A DNA stretch of 64,000 bases, from NCBI GenBank assembly GCA_034008185.1, contig CM067084.1, positions 8,823,385 through 8,887,384 of the forward strand. Reading direction: 5' to 3'. The translations under genes and the position numbers were made by a program. A model generated the notes under the pieces. The model saw only the letters and a list, made by a program, of their open reading frames with translations, was not told the DNA's origin and did no database searches. How positions within the stretch are numbered: the stretch's first letter is position 1; each line of letters opens with the position of its first letter. Positions 36,936 through 49,800 of the stretch are shown one piece after another. This DNA is from Gorsachius magnificus (taxonomy: Eukaryota > Chordata > Aves > Pelecaniformes > Ardeidae).

Positions 36936-39900
36936 CATAATATTAGACAGTGTTAAATTTTTAGCTTTGCACAAAAGAACAATGCGCTTGTTCCCTTACA
37001 TTTTCAGTGCTACCAGCTGAACTGCAAAGCTTTCTTCCATCTAGAAAAGGATGAACCTCCACTCTTGAAAACAGAAACATCTGTTTTCTCAAGACATCTG
37101 CTAAAGAAGCAAGGAGAGCAGGATGTAAACTGCTTAGTCAAATAGTTTAAAGATAATGAAAAAATAATTAATTACAAGAAAAAACTATAAGATTAAGATC
37201 TGCATGTAATTAGCTGCACTCAAAATGCCAAAACACTATGCTCAGAAAAATATAATTAATGAGTTCTTGAGAGCTCCTGATGATTCTCACTAGCACGGTG
37301 ATAAAGGGTGCTGCAATCTGCTCCAAATGTTTCCTGGGCGGGACCCGTGGAGCTGGGCTCCCTGCTTACAGCCAGGCATATGCTGGAACAGTATGTTTTC
37401 ATGCTGTGCCCAAGTCCCATTAGACTTGGCAGAGCCATAACCGATGGATTATGAGGCCTGCGCTCAGCCAAAGACAGCTTTACCAGCACAGCTTGTCTTG
37501 GTCCAAGTGCAACAGCATGAAAATATATTATGTTTTGGGGCACTTGTGGAGATTTCATTGATGAAGAATACATTGGATCTGATCCTTCACAAGCTAGTAA
37601 TTTATTATAGGGCTATGGAAGTCAAAGAAACATGCAGTTTACATTTATTTAACAAGCAAGGGGAGAGATTATGTCCAGTTACTGTTCTTCCAGTGCTGGG
37701 TTTTCTTAAACACACATAGACCAAAATTGAAAAGATAAATTAAAAATAAAAACATGCTTTTCCACCAGATTTAATGGTAATTGAATTATTTCTATTAGTT
37801 CACTTCGTACTGTTATCCATGATGGATCCAAAAGTTTCTTTTAACCTACTGGTTTTAAAAATTGTCACTTCTTCCTACCTTCATATCTCCTAACCTTAAA
37901 ATAAAAGCTCTTTGCTGTCTTACTAGATTTTATCTTCCAGCAGGAGAGCAAGTGACCTGCAACACTCCTGGAAACTACAGTTTCCTACTAGTGGGAAACT
38001 ACAGGATGGCCCAGCCTTTTTGGTGGTGGAGCCAAATGCCAGTTCCAAGGCACCTCCATAGGCTGATGGCAGAAATGAGCAATTTCATGGCCCCAACACC
38101 CAGGAGTGGTCACAATGAGGTATGACTGAACTGCTCAACTTCCACCATTTTTAAACTGCCTAGCTGGACACTCAAGAACACACTTCGACCCTGAGGCCAG
38201 ATGCCTCCTCCTAAAAGCAGAGCTAATCCCTCCCCACCAGCACTGCCTTTTCACGTACATGCCACAGGACGGCAAGGGGAAAAAAAAAAGTGACAGCAGG
38301 GACTGCTATTTCCCCACTTCTCATAAGGAACCTTGCCAAAACCAATGCTATATGCAGTAGCTGGTGATCTGGGTGAGCAAAAGGGAAGTCAATCACCTCT
38401 TCCCCTCAACTTCTCGTATTTTTTTTTCCTACTGCAACATATTCAACTACCCTGAAGCAAGCCTAGGAAGTCATCTACTTTGGCAGGTCAAAAGTAATCA
38501 GATTGCAGGCAGTGCTAGGCTTACAGCCTGCCAGTTGAACCATTCAGATACAGGCTATTTATTCGCCTACTGTACATTTAGAGGACGTTGCCAGGTGAGG
38601 TCATAATACTCTTCAGTTTCCCTTCTATGTTTATTTTTTGTTAGTCAGAAATTTTAGAAAAACTTTTTTTTTTTCCAATGGAAAAATGCTGATTTGTAGA
38701 AACAAATTTCTACAGGAACTGACACTGTCAAAAAGCCTTTCAATGAAAACCAGATACAGAAGACTAGCCAGCCCACCCACAGGCAAGCTCCCAAGGGGGC
38801 AGTCCTCTTGGCAGACATCCTGAGCTCAGATTTGCAAAGAAAAATTAGTTGGAAACATGAAAATTTCCACAGTATGGATGTTCCAGTTCCCACACAGCTT
38901 CCATGTTAATTGGCTGCTTTAAAAAAAGTATTACCCAAGATATAGGCTCATCATCTCAGGAAATGAATCAAAACCAACAGTCAATAGCACTCTTCACCAC
39001 TTATCAGGACACATTCTGCCATTAGCTAAATTAAATGCAGGAGGAAAGACTCTACCATCACAATCAAAAAGAAGGGAGTAGTAGAGAAGCACTGATTCTT
39101 CAAGAAACAGGAGGAAAAAAAAAGCTTATATCCATCTCAACAGGGAGTGGAGAAACTGCACATAGTTTTACATGCTGCTTCTGAGCTGAAGCCTGAAGGG
39201 AAAAGACAGACTCAACAATGCAAGATTTAAAGTTTACACAACCAGCTTACCTACCTCAACAAACAAAACAAAAATTCATGGAATTGTCACTTAACGTTGG
39301 CATAAACCCTCTAGGCATGAATTATTTTTCCTGCAGTTTTTGTACAACCCCTTTGAACACAATTGTCAAAAAAATCTCCCTTCAGCTAGCAGTGAAAACA
39401 AATATAACCTAGATGAAAAGGTCAAAGATTATTACTATATACAAACAAACAACAGCAGGCCATAACCCTTCCCTTCCTTTTAAATTAAAAGCTGAAACCT
39501 TATTAGTATAATCAGAACGTCATGACAGAATTCAGAAGTTTTTTCATGCTCAAAACCACAGGATAGGGATGTTTCCAAACTGACAATAATTAAGCAAGTC
39601 CAGTGCTGCTAACTCATCAAACTAGTTTTTGAAAATGGAGCCGTTTTAGACATTTTCACCCTGAAAATCTGTTCCATGAAAGACTAAAACCAGAGAACAC
39701 TGCTCTCTACATTTCACTTTCTGCACTGGCAGCTAACATACGTATCACATCCACATGTACGTACACACGTTCTGACATACATATGTGCTTATCTTTCCAG
39801 TCAGCTGCAAAAGTGTTCATCTTGGCTAGGCAAGCCCCCTCCAGAGATCTGAGCAGTGCTCTCCTGCCTAAATCGATGAGATCCAAAACTAAGGCCATGC

Positions 39901-41372
39901 TGGTTTTAGGCAGAAAGTCATTAGGTACTAGCCAGGTTGAGTATATTAATTTCAACCACCCCAGGATTTCCAACTGAAAGCCTTCAACAGGGATCCAGCC
40001 AAGAGGAAGGAGAGAAGGTTGTTCCTCAGTAGGAAGCTGGCTAGACTAACAAGGGAAGCAGGGCAGGACGCCTCAGGAAGGCAGTTCCCTGCAGGGTACA
40101 CAATAATGGGACCTGCTCATTTTTGACTCAAAGGTTAGTGACATTTTTTTTGTTCTAATTGGACTGCTTTGTTTTCCTTCTGCTTATTCAAACTACAACC
40201 CTCCCCATCCATGATAATAAATCTTTGTTTGCCCAATCTGGAAAGTCAAGACCTGGCTGCAGATGGATTTTAGGATTTCTGTCCCTCCAGCAGTATGGCC
40301 ACAGACATTACGAAGTGCGCACTCTGAAAAACATTACTGCCACAGACCTACTTAGACCTACATGGGATAGAAAACCAACAGTTTTCTTAGATAGCAACAA
40401 TAGCAGGCAAATGAGTACAATTCTTCCATTTCTACACAAATTCGTGTGACCAGAACAAAGTATTCTCATAGTACAGATGTCACAGTACTCTGTATCTGAC
40501 TTCAAAATAAGTCTGGACTTGACAGGTTCTAAGCATATATACTTAATTAGGAGAAGTCACCAAATTTCAGACACTCAAGCATAAACTCAGAAGTTTTTTT
40601 CTGAAATATTCAGTTATCGTAACAGTTTCATTTTTCTGTAATAATCTCGTGATCCAAAAAAGATGCGTTCCACAATTGGTTAGGTTGTTCAGGACTATCT
40701 TGCTTAGCCCCAATGTGTCTATATTTTCAGGTAGAACACGAAAGGCACATCTATCTTTTGTACTGCATATTGAGCAAACGCCAAAAGCACTTTTGTCATC
40801 ATAGTAACAGCTCAAGCCATTTTTTTGCTTGGTTGATTTGGTACTTTGTTGGGTTTTTTTGTGTTTTGGGGTTTTATGTAATAAAGAAATACTTCTTTCC
40901 TCTTTCTTAGACATCCAGCTCTTGAAAGTCAAGCCTGGTATGTTTAGAGCCTTCTACACTTCCACACCCATTAGTAAATATTTTTAATTGTGCAACTTCT
41001 GTTATGTGCTGACAGGGATAAGGTTCCAGAACAGGAACTTAATGAACTCATTACACAGCTGGAATAAAACTTTCTGATTATATGTGAATACAAGGACAAA
41101 GAGAAAGAGCAAGGATGGCCAAGAAAAAGGGTTGACTAGCATCTGATTGAAGCAAGTGTCTTGGCTATAGCCAGCGTAATAAACACCGTACTGCAAGTTA
41201 CACATTACAGAACTTCTTGTTCCCCCATGCCTGCACTCACTCTTGCCAGAATCATTTTACTCCTCTAGCCTCCAAAAACACTCCCAACCAATGTACTCTG
41301 TGTATTTGTAGCACCTCTGGATAATACCTCTAATTGCTGCCTCTGATTTGGCATCCAAATAAGAACTGAATT

Positions 41373-41418
41373 TGTGTGTGTGTATATATATATATATGTA
41401 CACACACACACACACACA
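41373..41418. repeat. (TG)5(TA)n(CA)9 self-complementary compound microsatellite
   Basis: TG units (41373-41382), TA units (about 41383-41397), TGTA, then CA units (41401-41418). The TG and CA flanks are reverse complements, so the whole 46-bp tract is an inverted repeat and consists purely of alternating purine and pyrimidine, a composition that favours Z-DNA or cruciform formation under negative supercoiling. Confidence 0.92.
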
Positions 41419-42754
41419 ACCAGAACTATTCGTTTCAAATGCTGCTACATGCTAGAGAAAGTAAGTTATACAAAGAAAAACCCATTATGTCAGCACTGTC
41501 ACTTTCTGAAGCCATACGACAGTAAGTTGCTGTCTTCAAAGTAGGGAAATAATTTTTCCGCCATCAAGTGAGTGTTATTTGACGAAAGAAAAGCTTTACT
41601 AGCTAACAGATAATGAAGCGTTTTCAGCAATACCTCTCATCTACAGCCAAATGGAGGACAAGCAAAAGCAAATTGCTCCTTCAGTTAAAAAAAAAAAAAT
41701 TATTTTCATGTGTTCCACTTCTATTATCATCCCTGGTATTTCTCATTCCCATGATTATGTGACCAGATACAATATTGTAACTTTCTAGCTTACCCACCAT
41801 TATTCAAAAAAACATTCCAGCAAAAAAGTATTACTTTCATTAAAAATTATTCCAAGAACCACCTTCATTTTTGGGCTCTCTGAGAAAATAACACATCAGT
41901 TCCTCTGTACCACAACAGTTTTCAAGTAATAACACCAATGGCTTTAGTGAAATAGCTTCACAGCTCTAATACTGCTGCTTTTGATGAAACTCAACATGAA
42001 GTTTGATACTAAATGCAGGACAGGAAGACTGAGAAAACAAGACAGACCTTTGCAGCAATACCCACGTTTCCACTACTTCAAAGCTGAAGTATATTGACCA
42101 GGTGGAGTGGGAGTTTCCTTTTCCAAGGCCTGTACTGTACAAGTTCAGTCAAGAAGGACATTCTGTGGTTCTATAACATTGACAGTAACAAGGTGTCAAC
42201 TCCAGCGTCAAAGAAATTATGACTTACAGGTGAGTATACTCTATTTACGGCAACCATAACGAAGAATAAAAAATAATGAATGCATGTGATATACTGTGGA
42301 ACACATAAGATAAAATCTAGAGGTTTTTCAAGGATATATGAGTATGTGTGCAATGGTCATACCATAGATAAGATTTTTCATTTCCAGGAAGTTTTGGGAG
42401 GTTTGTTGTTGTTTTGGTTTTTTTATTTGGTTTGCATTTGTGTCTCTTGTGTTTGTTTGTTTTTTTAAACAAACCTTACACCAAAGGCAATGGAATAAGA
42501 GAGAATGCACTCTCCAGGACCGATTCCTGATAAAACATTAAGGATAAACAATAGGTATAAATGCACAGATTTCATAACAAGTAGAAGTAAACTGTAGGAC
42601 TTCCTTGTGACAGCAGCTGGGACTTGCACTGCTCAGTATGGTGTCAGTGAGGGGAAAAACAGAGAGGTTTGCACATTACGGATAAATGTATTATAAACAA
42701 ATATTTTCGAGAACTAAAGCTAGCTGAGGAACAGGAAAAAGCTCACAGTCCTGA

Positions 42755-43455
42755 GTTACATGGCAGAGAAGTGCAAATTAATGTACATGAAGAGAAAAAA
42801 AAAAGTTAACTGTATGCCCCTAATAATAGGCTCTAAATTAACTATTCCCAATCAAGTAGTAGAAGTTGGAGTCAATTTGGTTACTTCACCTAGTACAAAA
42901 AACATATAAAAGTGTGGCCTTGTGAATCAGAGATATGAAGTATCTTCCCCATCAGAAAAAAGGCTATAAAAGATAAGGACTCATCAGTATGGAATACAGA
43001 CAGCTCTTTGCTGGATCATGACAGAAGCCTGTAAAATTGGTGTAGAGAAAGTCGTAGGGTACAATTATTCCCTTTCTCCTCATAAAAGGAGAACTAGGGG
43101 GCACTACATACAATTATCACATACCTGGTTTAAAACAAAAGAAAGCACTTTTCAGACAACACACACTGCAGAACTCACTGCCACAGGATGGTAGAAAAGC
43201 CAAATACATAAATAGATTCAAAAGGGAGACAAGAAATTCATATACAATTGGCCTGTTGCTCGTTACCAAATACAAAGAACTGGATGAGATCGCTAACTCA
43301 GTAAGTCTTTCAGCAGAAAACCTTTGGAAGCTGGGCAGGTGGGGACAGATTTTGTTTTTACTTTCCTTAAGTGCACAGGAAAGAAAAAGTCAGGGACAGT
43401 GCAGTAGATGGGTGAACACTCTTGGTCTGACCCAGCGTCACCAGTCCCATGCAGA
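42755..43455 (+). mobile_element. Ancient CR1/L3-type LINE 3' relic
   Basis: A very diverged but long fragment. Landmarks in order: GCAGAGAAGTGCAAATTAATG (about 42762-42781), GGCTCTAAATTAACTATTCC with TAGAAGTTGGAGTC nearby (about 42829-42873; the conserved GGTCTAAATTAGCTG...CTTGGAGTC block), AAATTGGTGTAGAGAAAGT (about 43034-43053), AGAACTAGGGGGCACTACAT (about 43090-43109), GGTTTAAAACAAAAGAAAGC (about 43127-43146), CTGCAGAACTCACTGCCACA (about 43167-43186), ATTCAAAAGGGAGACAAGAAATTCAT (about 43216-43241) and a final GGTCTGACCCAGCGTCAC (43424-43441). These follow the order of the 3' half of CR1/L3 LINEs found across amniotes. About 300 bp of the family's sequence between the second and third landmarks is missing or unrecognisable. 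No reading frame is left. Confidence 0.78.
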
Positions 43456-46400
43456 GAACCACCACCATTGAATTAGACAGCCAAGCCAAGAGAACTGTGG
43501 TCTGTTTCCACCACTGTCATAGATAACGGGCACCATCTTTGTGTCACTATGTACACATCATCCGAAGTTCTGTAGATATTTGCAACTAGCTTTGAAGTTT
43601 GCTGATGAAAAGGGCTGTAGGGACAACATAGAACAGAGTAGAAACACAGCCTTCATTTGCACACTATTTCCCTTTTTAGCTGATAGCTTGAGTCAATCTG
43701 AACTTTCCAGAATCCAGACTTTGACCCTAGGCTATTAATGGTTACATGGGGGCATTACAGTAAATGGGAATAGATGTAACATGTAGGGAAGCAGAGGAAC
43801 AACTGCTAGGCGCATAAAAGCAGGACTGACTCTTAGGACTCTCTTACTAGATTCAGCTCAGGACAACACTGCTAGCTCAGCATTAAAGCTATTAGACACA
43901 AGAGAAAAATCAATTTATAATAGACTATAGACATCCAAGAAGAGGCTACAGCCACAGCACTTTGACTGGAAATGCTTAAAACATGCTGTGTCTAACTCTG
44001 CTATACTTCTATGGGACTGTTTTAAATGATTGAACTTGGCCAAATATCTCCCTTTAGTCTTGGTGAAATAACATATAAGGAAAACCAAAGGATATATATC
44101 AGTCAATCTCAGGAATTTGATTCCCTGTACTTTTCCTAATACTCAAACATGACTAAAATAGAAGTCTGAGTGTTATTCTCACCCAGCTGCTTCTTTTTGC
44201 CCAGCGATAAAAAAAAATAAATATCAGGAAAAGACATGGAAAAAAGTCAGCCAGCTATACAAAGTTCATTCTGAAAGGCTTTTTATCATAGTATGCTTGA
44301 TCACTTGATGCTACAAATGCAATCGTATAGTGTCATAGCATATCAACTGTTACTACTATTTTGACACAATCAAAACATCTACCACGTTTGATCTCAACTG
44401 TTCAACCAAATAGAGCAATATGGCTAACACTCACCATTCAAGAGCATGAGACATAAAGAAGCAAGGCAGCACGTGAGGAAGCAAGGAAACCAGAACTGTG
44501 TCAGCAAACACAGGGTAGGCGATTCCTTCCACTACAAGGCAGACAGGCGTGCTCAGACAGGACAGCTCTTTCCGGCTGCCACTAAGAGGAATTTCACCCT
44601 AATTTCACCAATATTGCTATTTAAAATGGCATTCTGAAAACAATACTGGAATTACTATATAGCCTTTAATTAGTTTCTGCTGCAACAAATTATTTGCTCT
44701 TATACAGTATTTCAGGACATTCTTTTCCATTACTGTTTACATATTTATTTATTTTTTTAATACTGGTGCCCTGCCCCATTGCTAATTGTTTACTTTCCCC
44801 CTCCTCCCCCATGGAATTTTGTTTGGCTAAGAGCATCTTATTTTTCATGGAAGTCCTAGTGGGAGGTAGGAATCGCAGAGCCACAGCAATTAATGATAAA
44901 CAGACACTATTTACAGATTAGCCTGAGTATCCCACTGACACAAGAAAACAGAGCCCATTTTAAACCTTTGTAAAATCTGGACATATCTTTTCATCTCCTC
45001 CACGTTCTCTCGGCTAGTATTGGGGGGGGGGGGGGGGGGGGGGGAAGGGGGTTGGTTCATTGGTTGATTTGGGTTTGGTTTGTTTGGGGTTTTTTTAGGT
45101 TTCTTTTGGTACACAAGAAGTCTGAAATGCTGTGCCTTGTTTCTGTATTCCCTCGCACTAACAAAACACTTTTTCCTGTAAACATCTGAGGAATTTAAGT
45201 TAAGGTCCTTTGTTTCTCTTATGGCATAAAAGAACTGATACCTGTAACTTTAAAAGCACAGTGGAGATGAGAAAACTTCCTGCATTCTGAGGGGTTTTTC
45301 TTTTTTAAATTGATTTGTGCATTGAGAGAATCTTTATCTTGCTGCCTATGGTAGATGAAACCAACTTTCAAAAATGCCAGTACTACTTAAAATTAAGAGC
45401 AGGTAATACTAAAAAATAAAATTGTATTGAGTTGTATAATTAAGCTCCAAGCTTTAATTAAGGAAAAGGATATTGTAGGATGATGTATATGTTCAGGATT
45501 TTGGTACTAGTGTGAACAGACGCTAATGAAGTCAAGAAAAAAAATCTAGGTGGGAGAACTGCACCTCAGTAAAGGCAAAACATGAAAGGCAGAGAAGAAT
45601 GTAAACATGGTCAAATCATGACACGTGCTCATCATTTAAGTAACATGGAGGTGATACTAGAAAGTTTTCCTGAGACATAAAATTGAAATAAAAAAGAAAC
45701 AACAAACCACCTACAGACTTTTTACCTATTCCCTAAATCAGAGAGATTTAGCGGGAACTCATGAGATGCTCCCAGCCTACAGTGAAATCCACACCCCAAT
45801 TAAAAAATAAAAAAAAAAAAATCAGAAATGTAAAATATAAGATTATTACTTTCTTAGGTCACTCAGTCACCTCCTCAGAAGCTCAGAGCAGCCAACAACC
45901 CCACCGCTCTGGCTGCTTGTTTGTAGGGATGCAAAGGTTTTCATTCAATACTCCCTCCCACTCTACATCAGAGAGCTAGAACACATGTTGGTTTGGAAAG
46001 CACTAAATCACAATGTATCGGTAATAGATTTGAGCATCTGTTTTGGCAGCAGTAGGCAAAAGACATGATCTATAGGTACTGTCACAGCGTATACTCCAGT
46101 GACTGGGCTTAAGACAGGCTCACTGTCACCCAGCCGCCAGTGTTAAGTCATCTCTCCAAGAGGCAATAGCAGTATCATTTATACAAGGTAATTCAATGCA
46201 AAGTTTCATTTTGAAACTATGTTTTTCTTCACTTTAACTCATACCATACTGCTAAAGCTCACCGTGGTACAATTCCCACTGCAGAATCGAGGTGAATGCC
46301 CGTCTTCATGCTTTGGGCTGAAAAAGTCCCTCCTTTTCTTCTCACTCTAGTAAGCATGTATTACTTTCTGTAGTTACATCAGCCAAAGAAATACACTGAT

Positions 46401-46709
46401 ATGAAGGTGTATATTGTACCTGTGGAAACAGGTAATAATGTAAGTCTAATCTGTTTCTCATTTATCGTGGGATAACGTATTTGAAGATAGAGTAAACAGG
46501 AAAATGAGAAAAAAAGTCAACATTATTTTTTTTATCTACTAGGGCTTTACCAACAGTAGCAAGAAATGATCCCCACAAGATATAAATGAAAGAAAGCAAA
46601 TAGAATCTGACTCTTCTCTTCACCTGTGCAACACCGTGAATTAATAGAACAGGGTATTAAATCAGAAAAGCAGCATTATTTTACACTATTTTGAATGACA
46701 CACGGTGAA
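43456..46709. other. Gene-free AT-rich unique sequence
   Basis: No recognisable gene. Holds G23 (45022-45044) with an adjoining G/T-only stretch to about 45100, and an A13 run near 45808-45820. Remaining open frames have no motif. Confidence 0.6.
45022..45051 (+). repeat. Poly(G) tract (G23-AA-G5)
   Basis: Twenty-three consecutive G, then AA and five G. It continues into about 50 bp composed almost only of G and T (GGTTTGGTTTG-like). Strong G-quadruplex potential on the plus strand and marked strand asymmetry; exact length should be treated with caution. Confidence 0.92.
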
Positions 46710-46835
46710 AGGCAAGGAGACACAAGGCCCATAGAGGAAACATGGTTTGCACAAGGTCACACATTAAGTCAGTAGCAGAAGCGAGACGAGTTGCCTGCTC
46801 CTGACCCTTCACAAACTGACAGACCATGCTCCCCT
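46710..46835 (+). mobile_element. MIR-type (CORE-SINE) relic
   Basis: The plus strand carries the MIR core in order: GACACAAGGCCCATAGAGG (about 46719-46737; family CTGAGGCCCAGAGAGG), GCACAAGGTCACAC (46749-46762; family GCCCAAGGTCACAC), TAAGTCAGTAGCAGAAGCGAG (about 46766-46786; family TAGTAAGTGGCAGAGCCGGG) and a following CTGACCCTTCACAAAC-like stretch (family CTGACTCCAAAGCCC). SINEs of this group were active before the split of mammals and sauropsids, so in a bird this is a very old insertion. Ends are not defined. Confidence 0.72.
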
Positions 46836-49800
46836 GTGGCCTCTCCCTTCCAGCACCTTCCATCTGAAGCTTTTCCCCTGCACAAATGAAAAGGCAAAAA
46901 ATAAATAAGTTTAAGTAAAGAAGTTTGTTGTAAGAAACAGAAAGAGGTATTTTTGTGATCATTAGCCCAGTACCTGGAGCCCTGTTTACACTGTAACTCT
47001 TCACTCTTCAATCAAAGGAAATAAAATGAGTATTTTTGTCTTTAGCAAATACCTAATAACTTCTTGGGACATACATTATACAGCGCATGAACTGAGAAAA
47101 GCTTTTGATCATTATCTTGGGAGCTACAAAGCACAAAGTAGCGTAAAGTTTATGCTCACTGAGATGTGTTTCCTGACACAACAGCTACAAGAATTCAGCA
47201 TGTATTCACTGGGAGAATCATGAAAGGTGGAAAGGGCATAAGCATATGATTCCTATAACTTTTATTATATACATATATAGTGTCTATTTTTCATTTACCA
47301 GAGGGTACAACATAAAGAGAAAACTAATTTTCTAAGTGTCCCACCGTGAAAAGGTATTATACTTACAGTTCAAAGACTTCAGTTAATCTGGGATAAAAGA
47401 TCAAGTTAACAAGCAGAATAGCCACTCTACAGGCTAGATACAAACCTTCCTAATTTGGTTATTTGTATTCCTAAACTGCTTAAAGGTACAGGCAGAAACT
47501 TGTATGAAGTGGCTGTTCTGAGTTCATTCTTACTTCTGCTGTGCCATCTACTGCTTACAAGTTGTTACTGACACTGTTAACACTTGGTTCAAGATTCTGC
47601 TGACCATTGATTACTTCCCTGCTCATTTAAAGCTGGACAAGAAAAGATAAGCTTTCTAATTCGAACTTCAGTGAGGTAAGGACTAAAGCTAAACAAAAAT
47701 ATATACATAAACATATAAAAAAAGGAAAGGGTTTACACCCCAGTGTGGGAATGCAGCACATGCTTGTGGAAACACCACATAAAAAAAGCCAACACTGTCT
47801 CTTAGTAGACATGCACAATTGTAATGCAAGTAGCACACAAATCCCTGTCAAAGCATCTGGGTAGGGAAAGAGACACAGGAGGAGTCAAACAGAATTATCT
47901 TTTCATACATAGTTCTTCATTTCTGCCCACTTTGTGGTTTGGCCCCTGTATGGTATCTTGTCAGAAAAGCCACTAATAGCAGGGGTTGCAACAGCTACTA
48001 CACACTTCTTTCCCCCCAGTTTAAACCTTTGTTCTGCTGTGGACTCCACTTCTCATATGCTGAGCTGAAAGCACGCACCATCTTTACAGCACATAGCCAG
48101 ATAGCACTCCCTTCCGTCAAGTTAAAAGTTGCTTAAGGCTTCATACTGCAGAAACCAACTGCTGATTTTGTGGTTGGAAGTGCTGACCCCGAAAAATGGA
48201 CCTACAGCTGTGTCCTACATGCTAGACTTCCTGGCAAATATAGCTACTCTTTCTGGAAGGTCCAGTATTGTTCAAGTATGCCACAAAACCATTTGTCTTC
48301 ATGGCGACGACAGAGGAGTAGAAGGTCTTTCAAAAACTATAAAAGTGTGGAGGAAATACTTGGTAAGTTAACTGGCTCTTGACTAAAACTCAAAAACCTT
48401 TTAATGTTCGCAAGCTATTGGTGAAATCTGGAAGAGAAAAGGAAGAATTCATCAGCTGGGAACAGAAACACAGATAACCTGCTGCCAAATCCTCACTGTG
48501 TCCCTGTGAAAGGAGCACAGCAACAGTTTAAATCCTCACTTCAGGGGCACTCTGGTTTGCCCTGGCTCGGCAAATTGCAGTTGTAGGACCCCATGCCTGT
48601 ACTCTCCTCTCTGGTCCCTAAACTCCAAGAAGAAAGATGGTGGGGGCAAGCTCACAACTACAGTCCCTCAAGGCACTGAATTTATATCAAATCAAGCCAA
48701 ACCAACTAATTTTTATTGGTTCAAATTAATCATTTCATGCTGATTCGAGCCTTAGTTTAAGACAAAATATTTGTTTTCCAACTAAAAGTTCAGGGGGAAA
48801 ATAACCAACTTCTTAGCAGAGAGTTTTTAAATTTCAGGATTTTTTTTTTTTTTTTTTTTTCAAAAAAAACAAAGTAAGACTGTTTAATCCCCATAATTTG
48901 ACATATGCACAAAAGAATATGCAATTTGAAGAGTTTTAAGGACACACATGAAAGATAAATCAGGAAAGTAAGATGGCATACAGGATCAAAGTAAAATTCC
49001 CATTGTACAGAGCAACACATGAGAATAGAGTATTTTGTAAGAGAAGTACAAAGTAGGCATGAAAGGTCAAGATTACCAATGCCTGAAGGTGAGTGTGCCA
49101 ATGACTAGCAATCATTATTGCTTCAAATTGCCCAACTGTGTCAGACTGGACTCAGAAACACACAATCAAGATGTTCCAGGGTCACTGCTAACTTTACAGT
49201 GAGAAGTAACAACAGAACTGCTATTAAAAAAAAAAGCATGACTAGATGATTCATTTTAGCTTGTGTGTGAAATGAGGTAGTAATACAGCAGCATAGAGGT
49301 GCTACAAGACTACAATAAAGATACTAGTTAATGTTACGTGACTACATGTCTTCTTTCCGGGGGAATGGGTTTGATCTGGGGAGGGAGAAGGTATTTCTTT
49401 CCAAGTATAGTCCTACTGTAGCTATAACAAGTGACTTCACACCACTGCTTTCCACTATTATATAGTCAATCCAACTTTACTATTCTTGGTTGTGAAGGCT
49501 GTCCAGCCCTAAGCACAGCAGCATCTCAATAATGTAAGAAATCATATAAACCAATCGCAATGGTAACAGCACATTTTTCAAATGCCTGTTGTCTCTGAGA
49601 GGAGTTCATGCTGAGCTACAAGCAAATCATAAAATGAAAGGCAGTCCTAGTGTGGAACTGTGCCAAGCTAGCAAAGTTTCAATTTGAACTATCATTGTTG
49701 TCATCTTCACTAGAGAAAATATCTTTTCACAATGGAAATGTTACATTTCCAGTGGCAGAAGTAATATTTCTAACAAAATCTGATATGACAGTATTTCTTC

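Larger units (their letters stand above)
33306..42754. other. Gene-free AT-rich unique sequence
   Basis: No recognisable gene. Contains AT-rich palindromic DNA (36840-36935), a possible old repeat at 36290-36340, an ACGT/TACGTA-type alternating purine-pyrimidine stretch near 39738-39790 and the (TG)(TA)(CA) tract at 41373-41418. Open frames near 34894-35190, 37256-37573 and 40567-40932 lack motifs. Confidence 0.6.
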
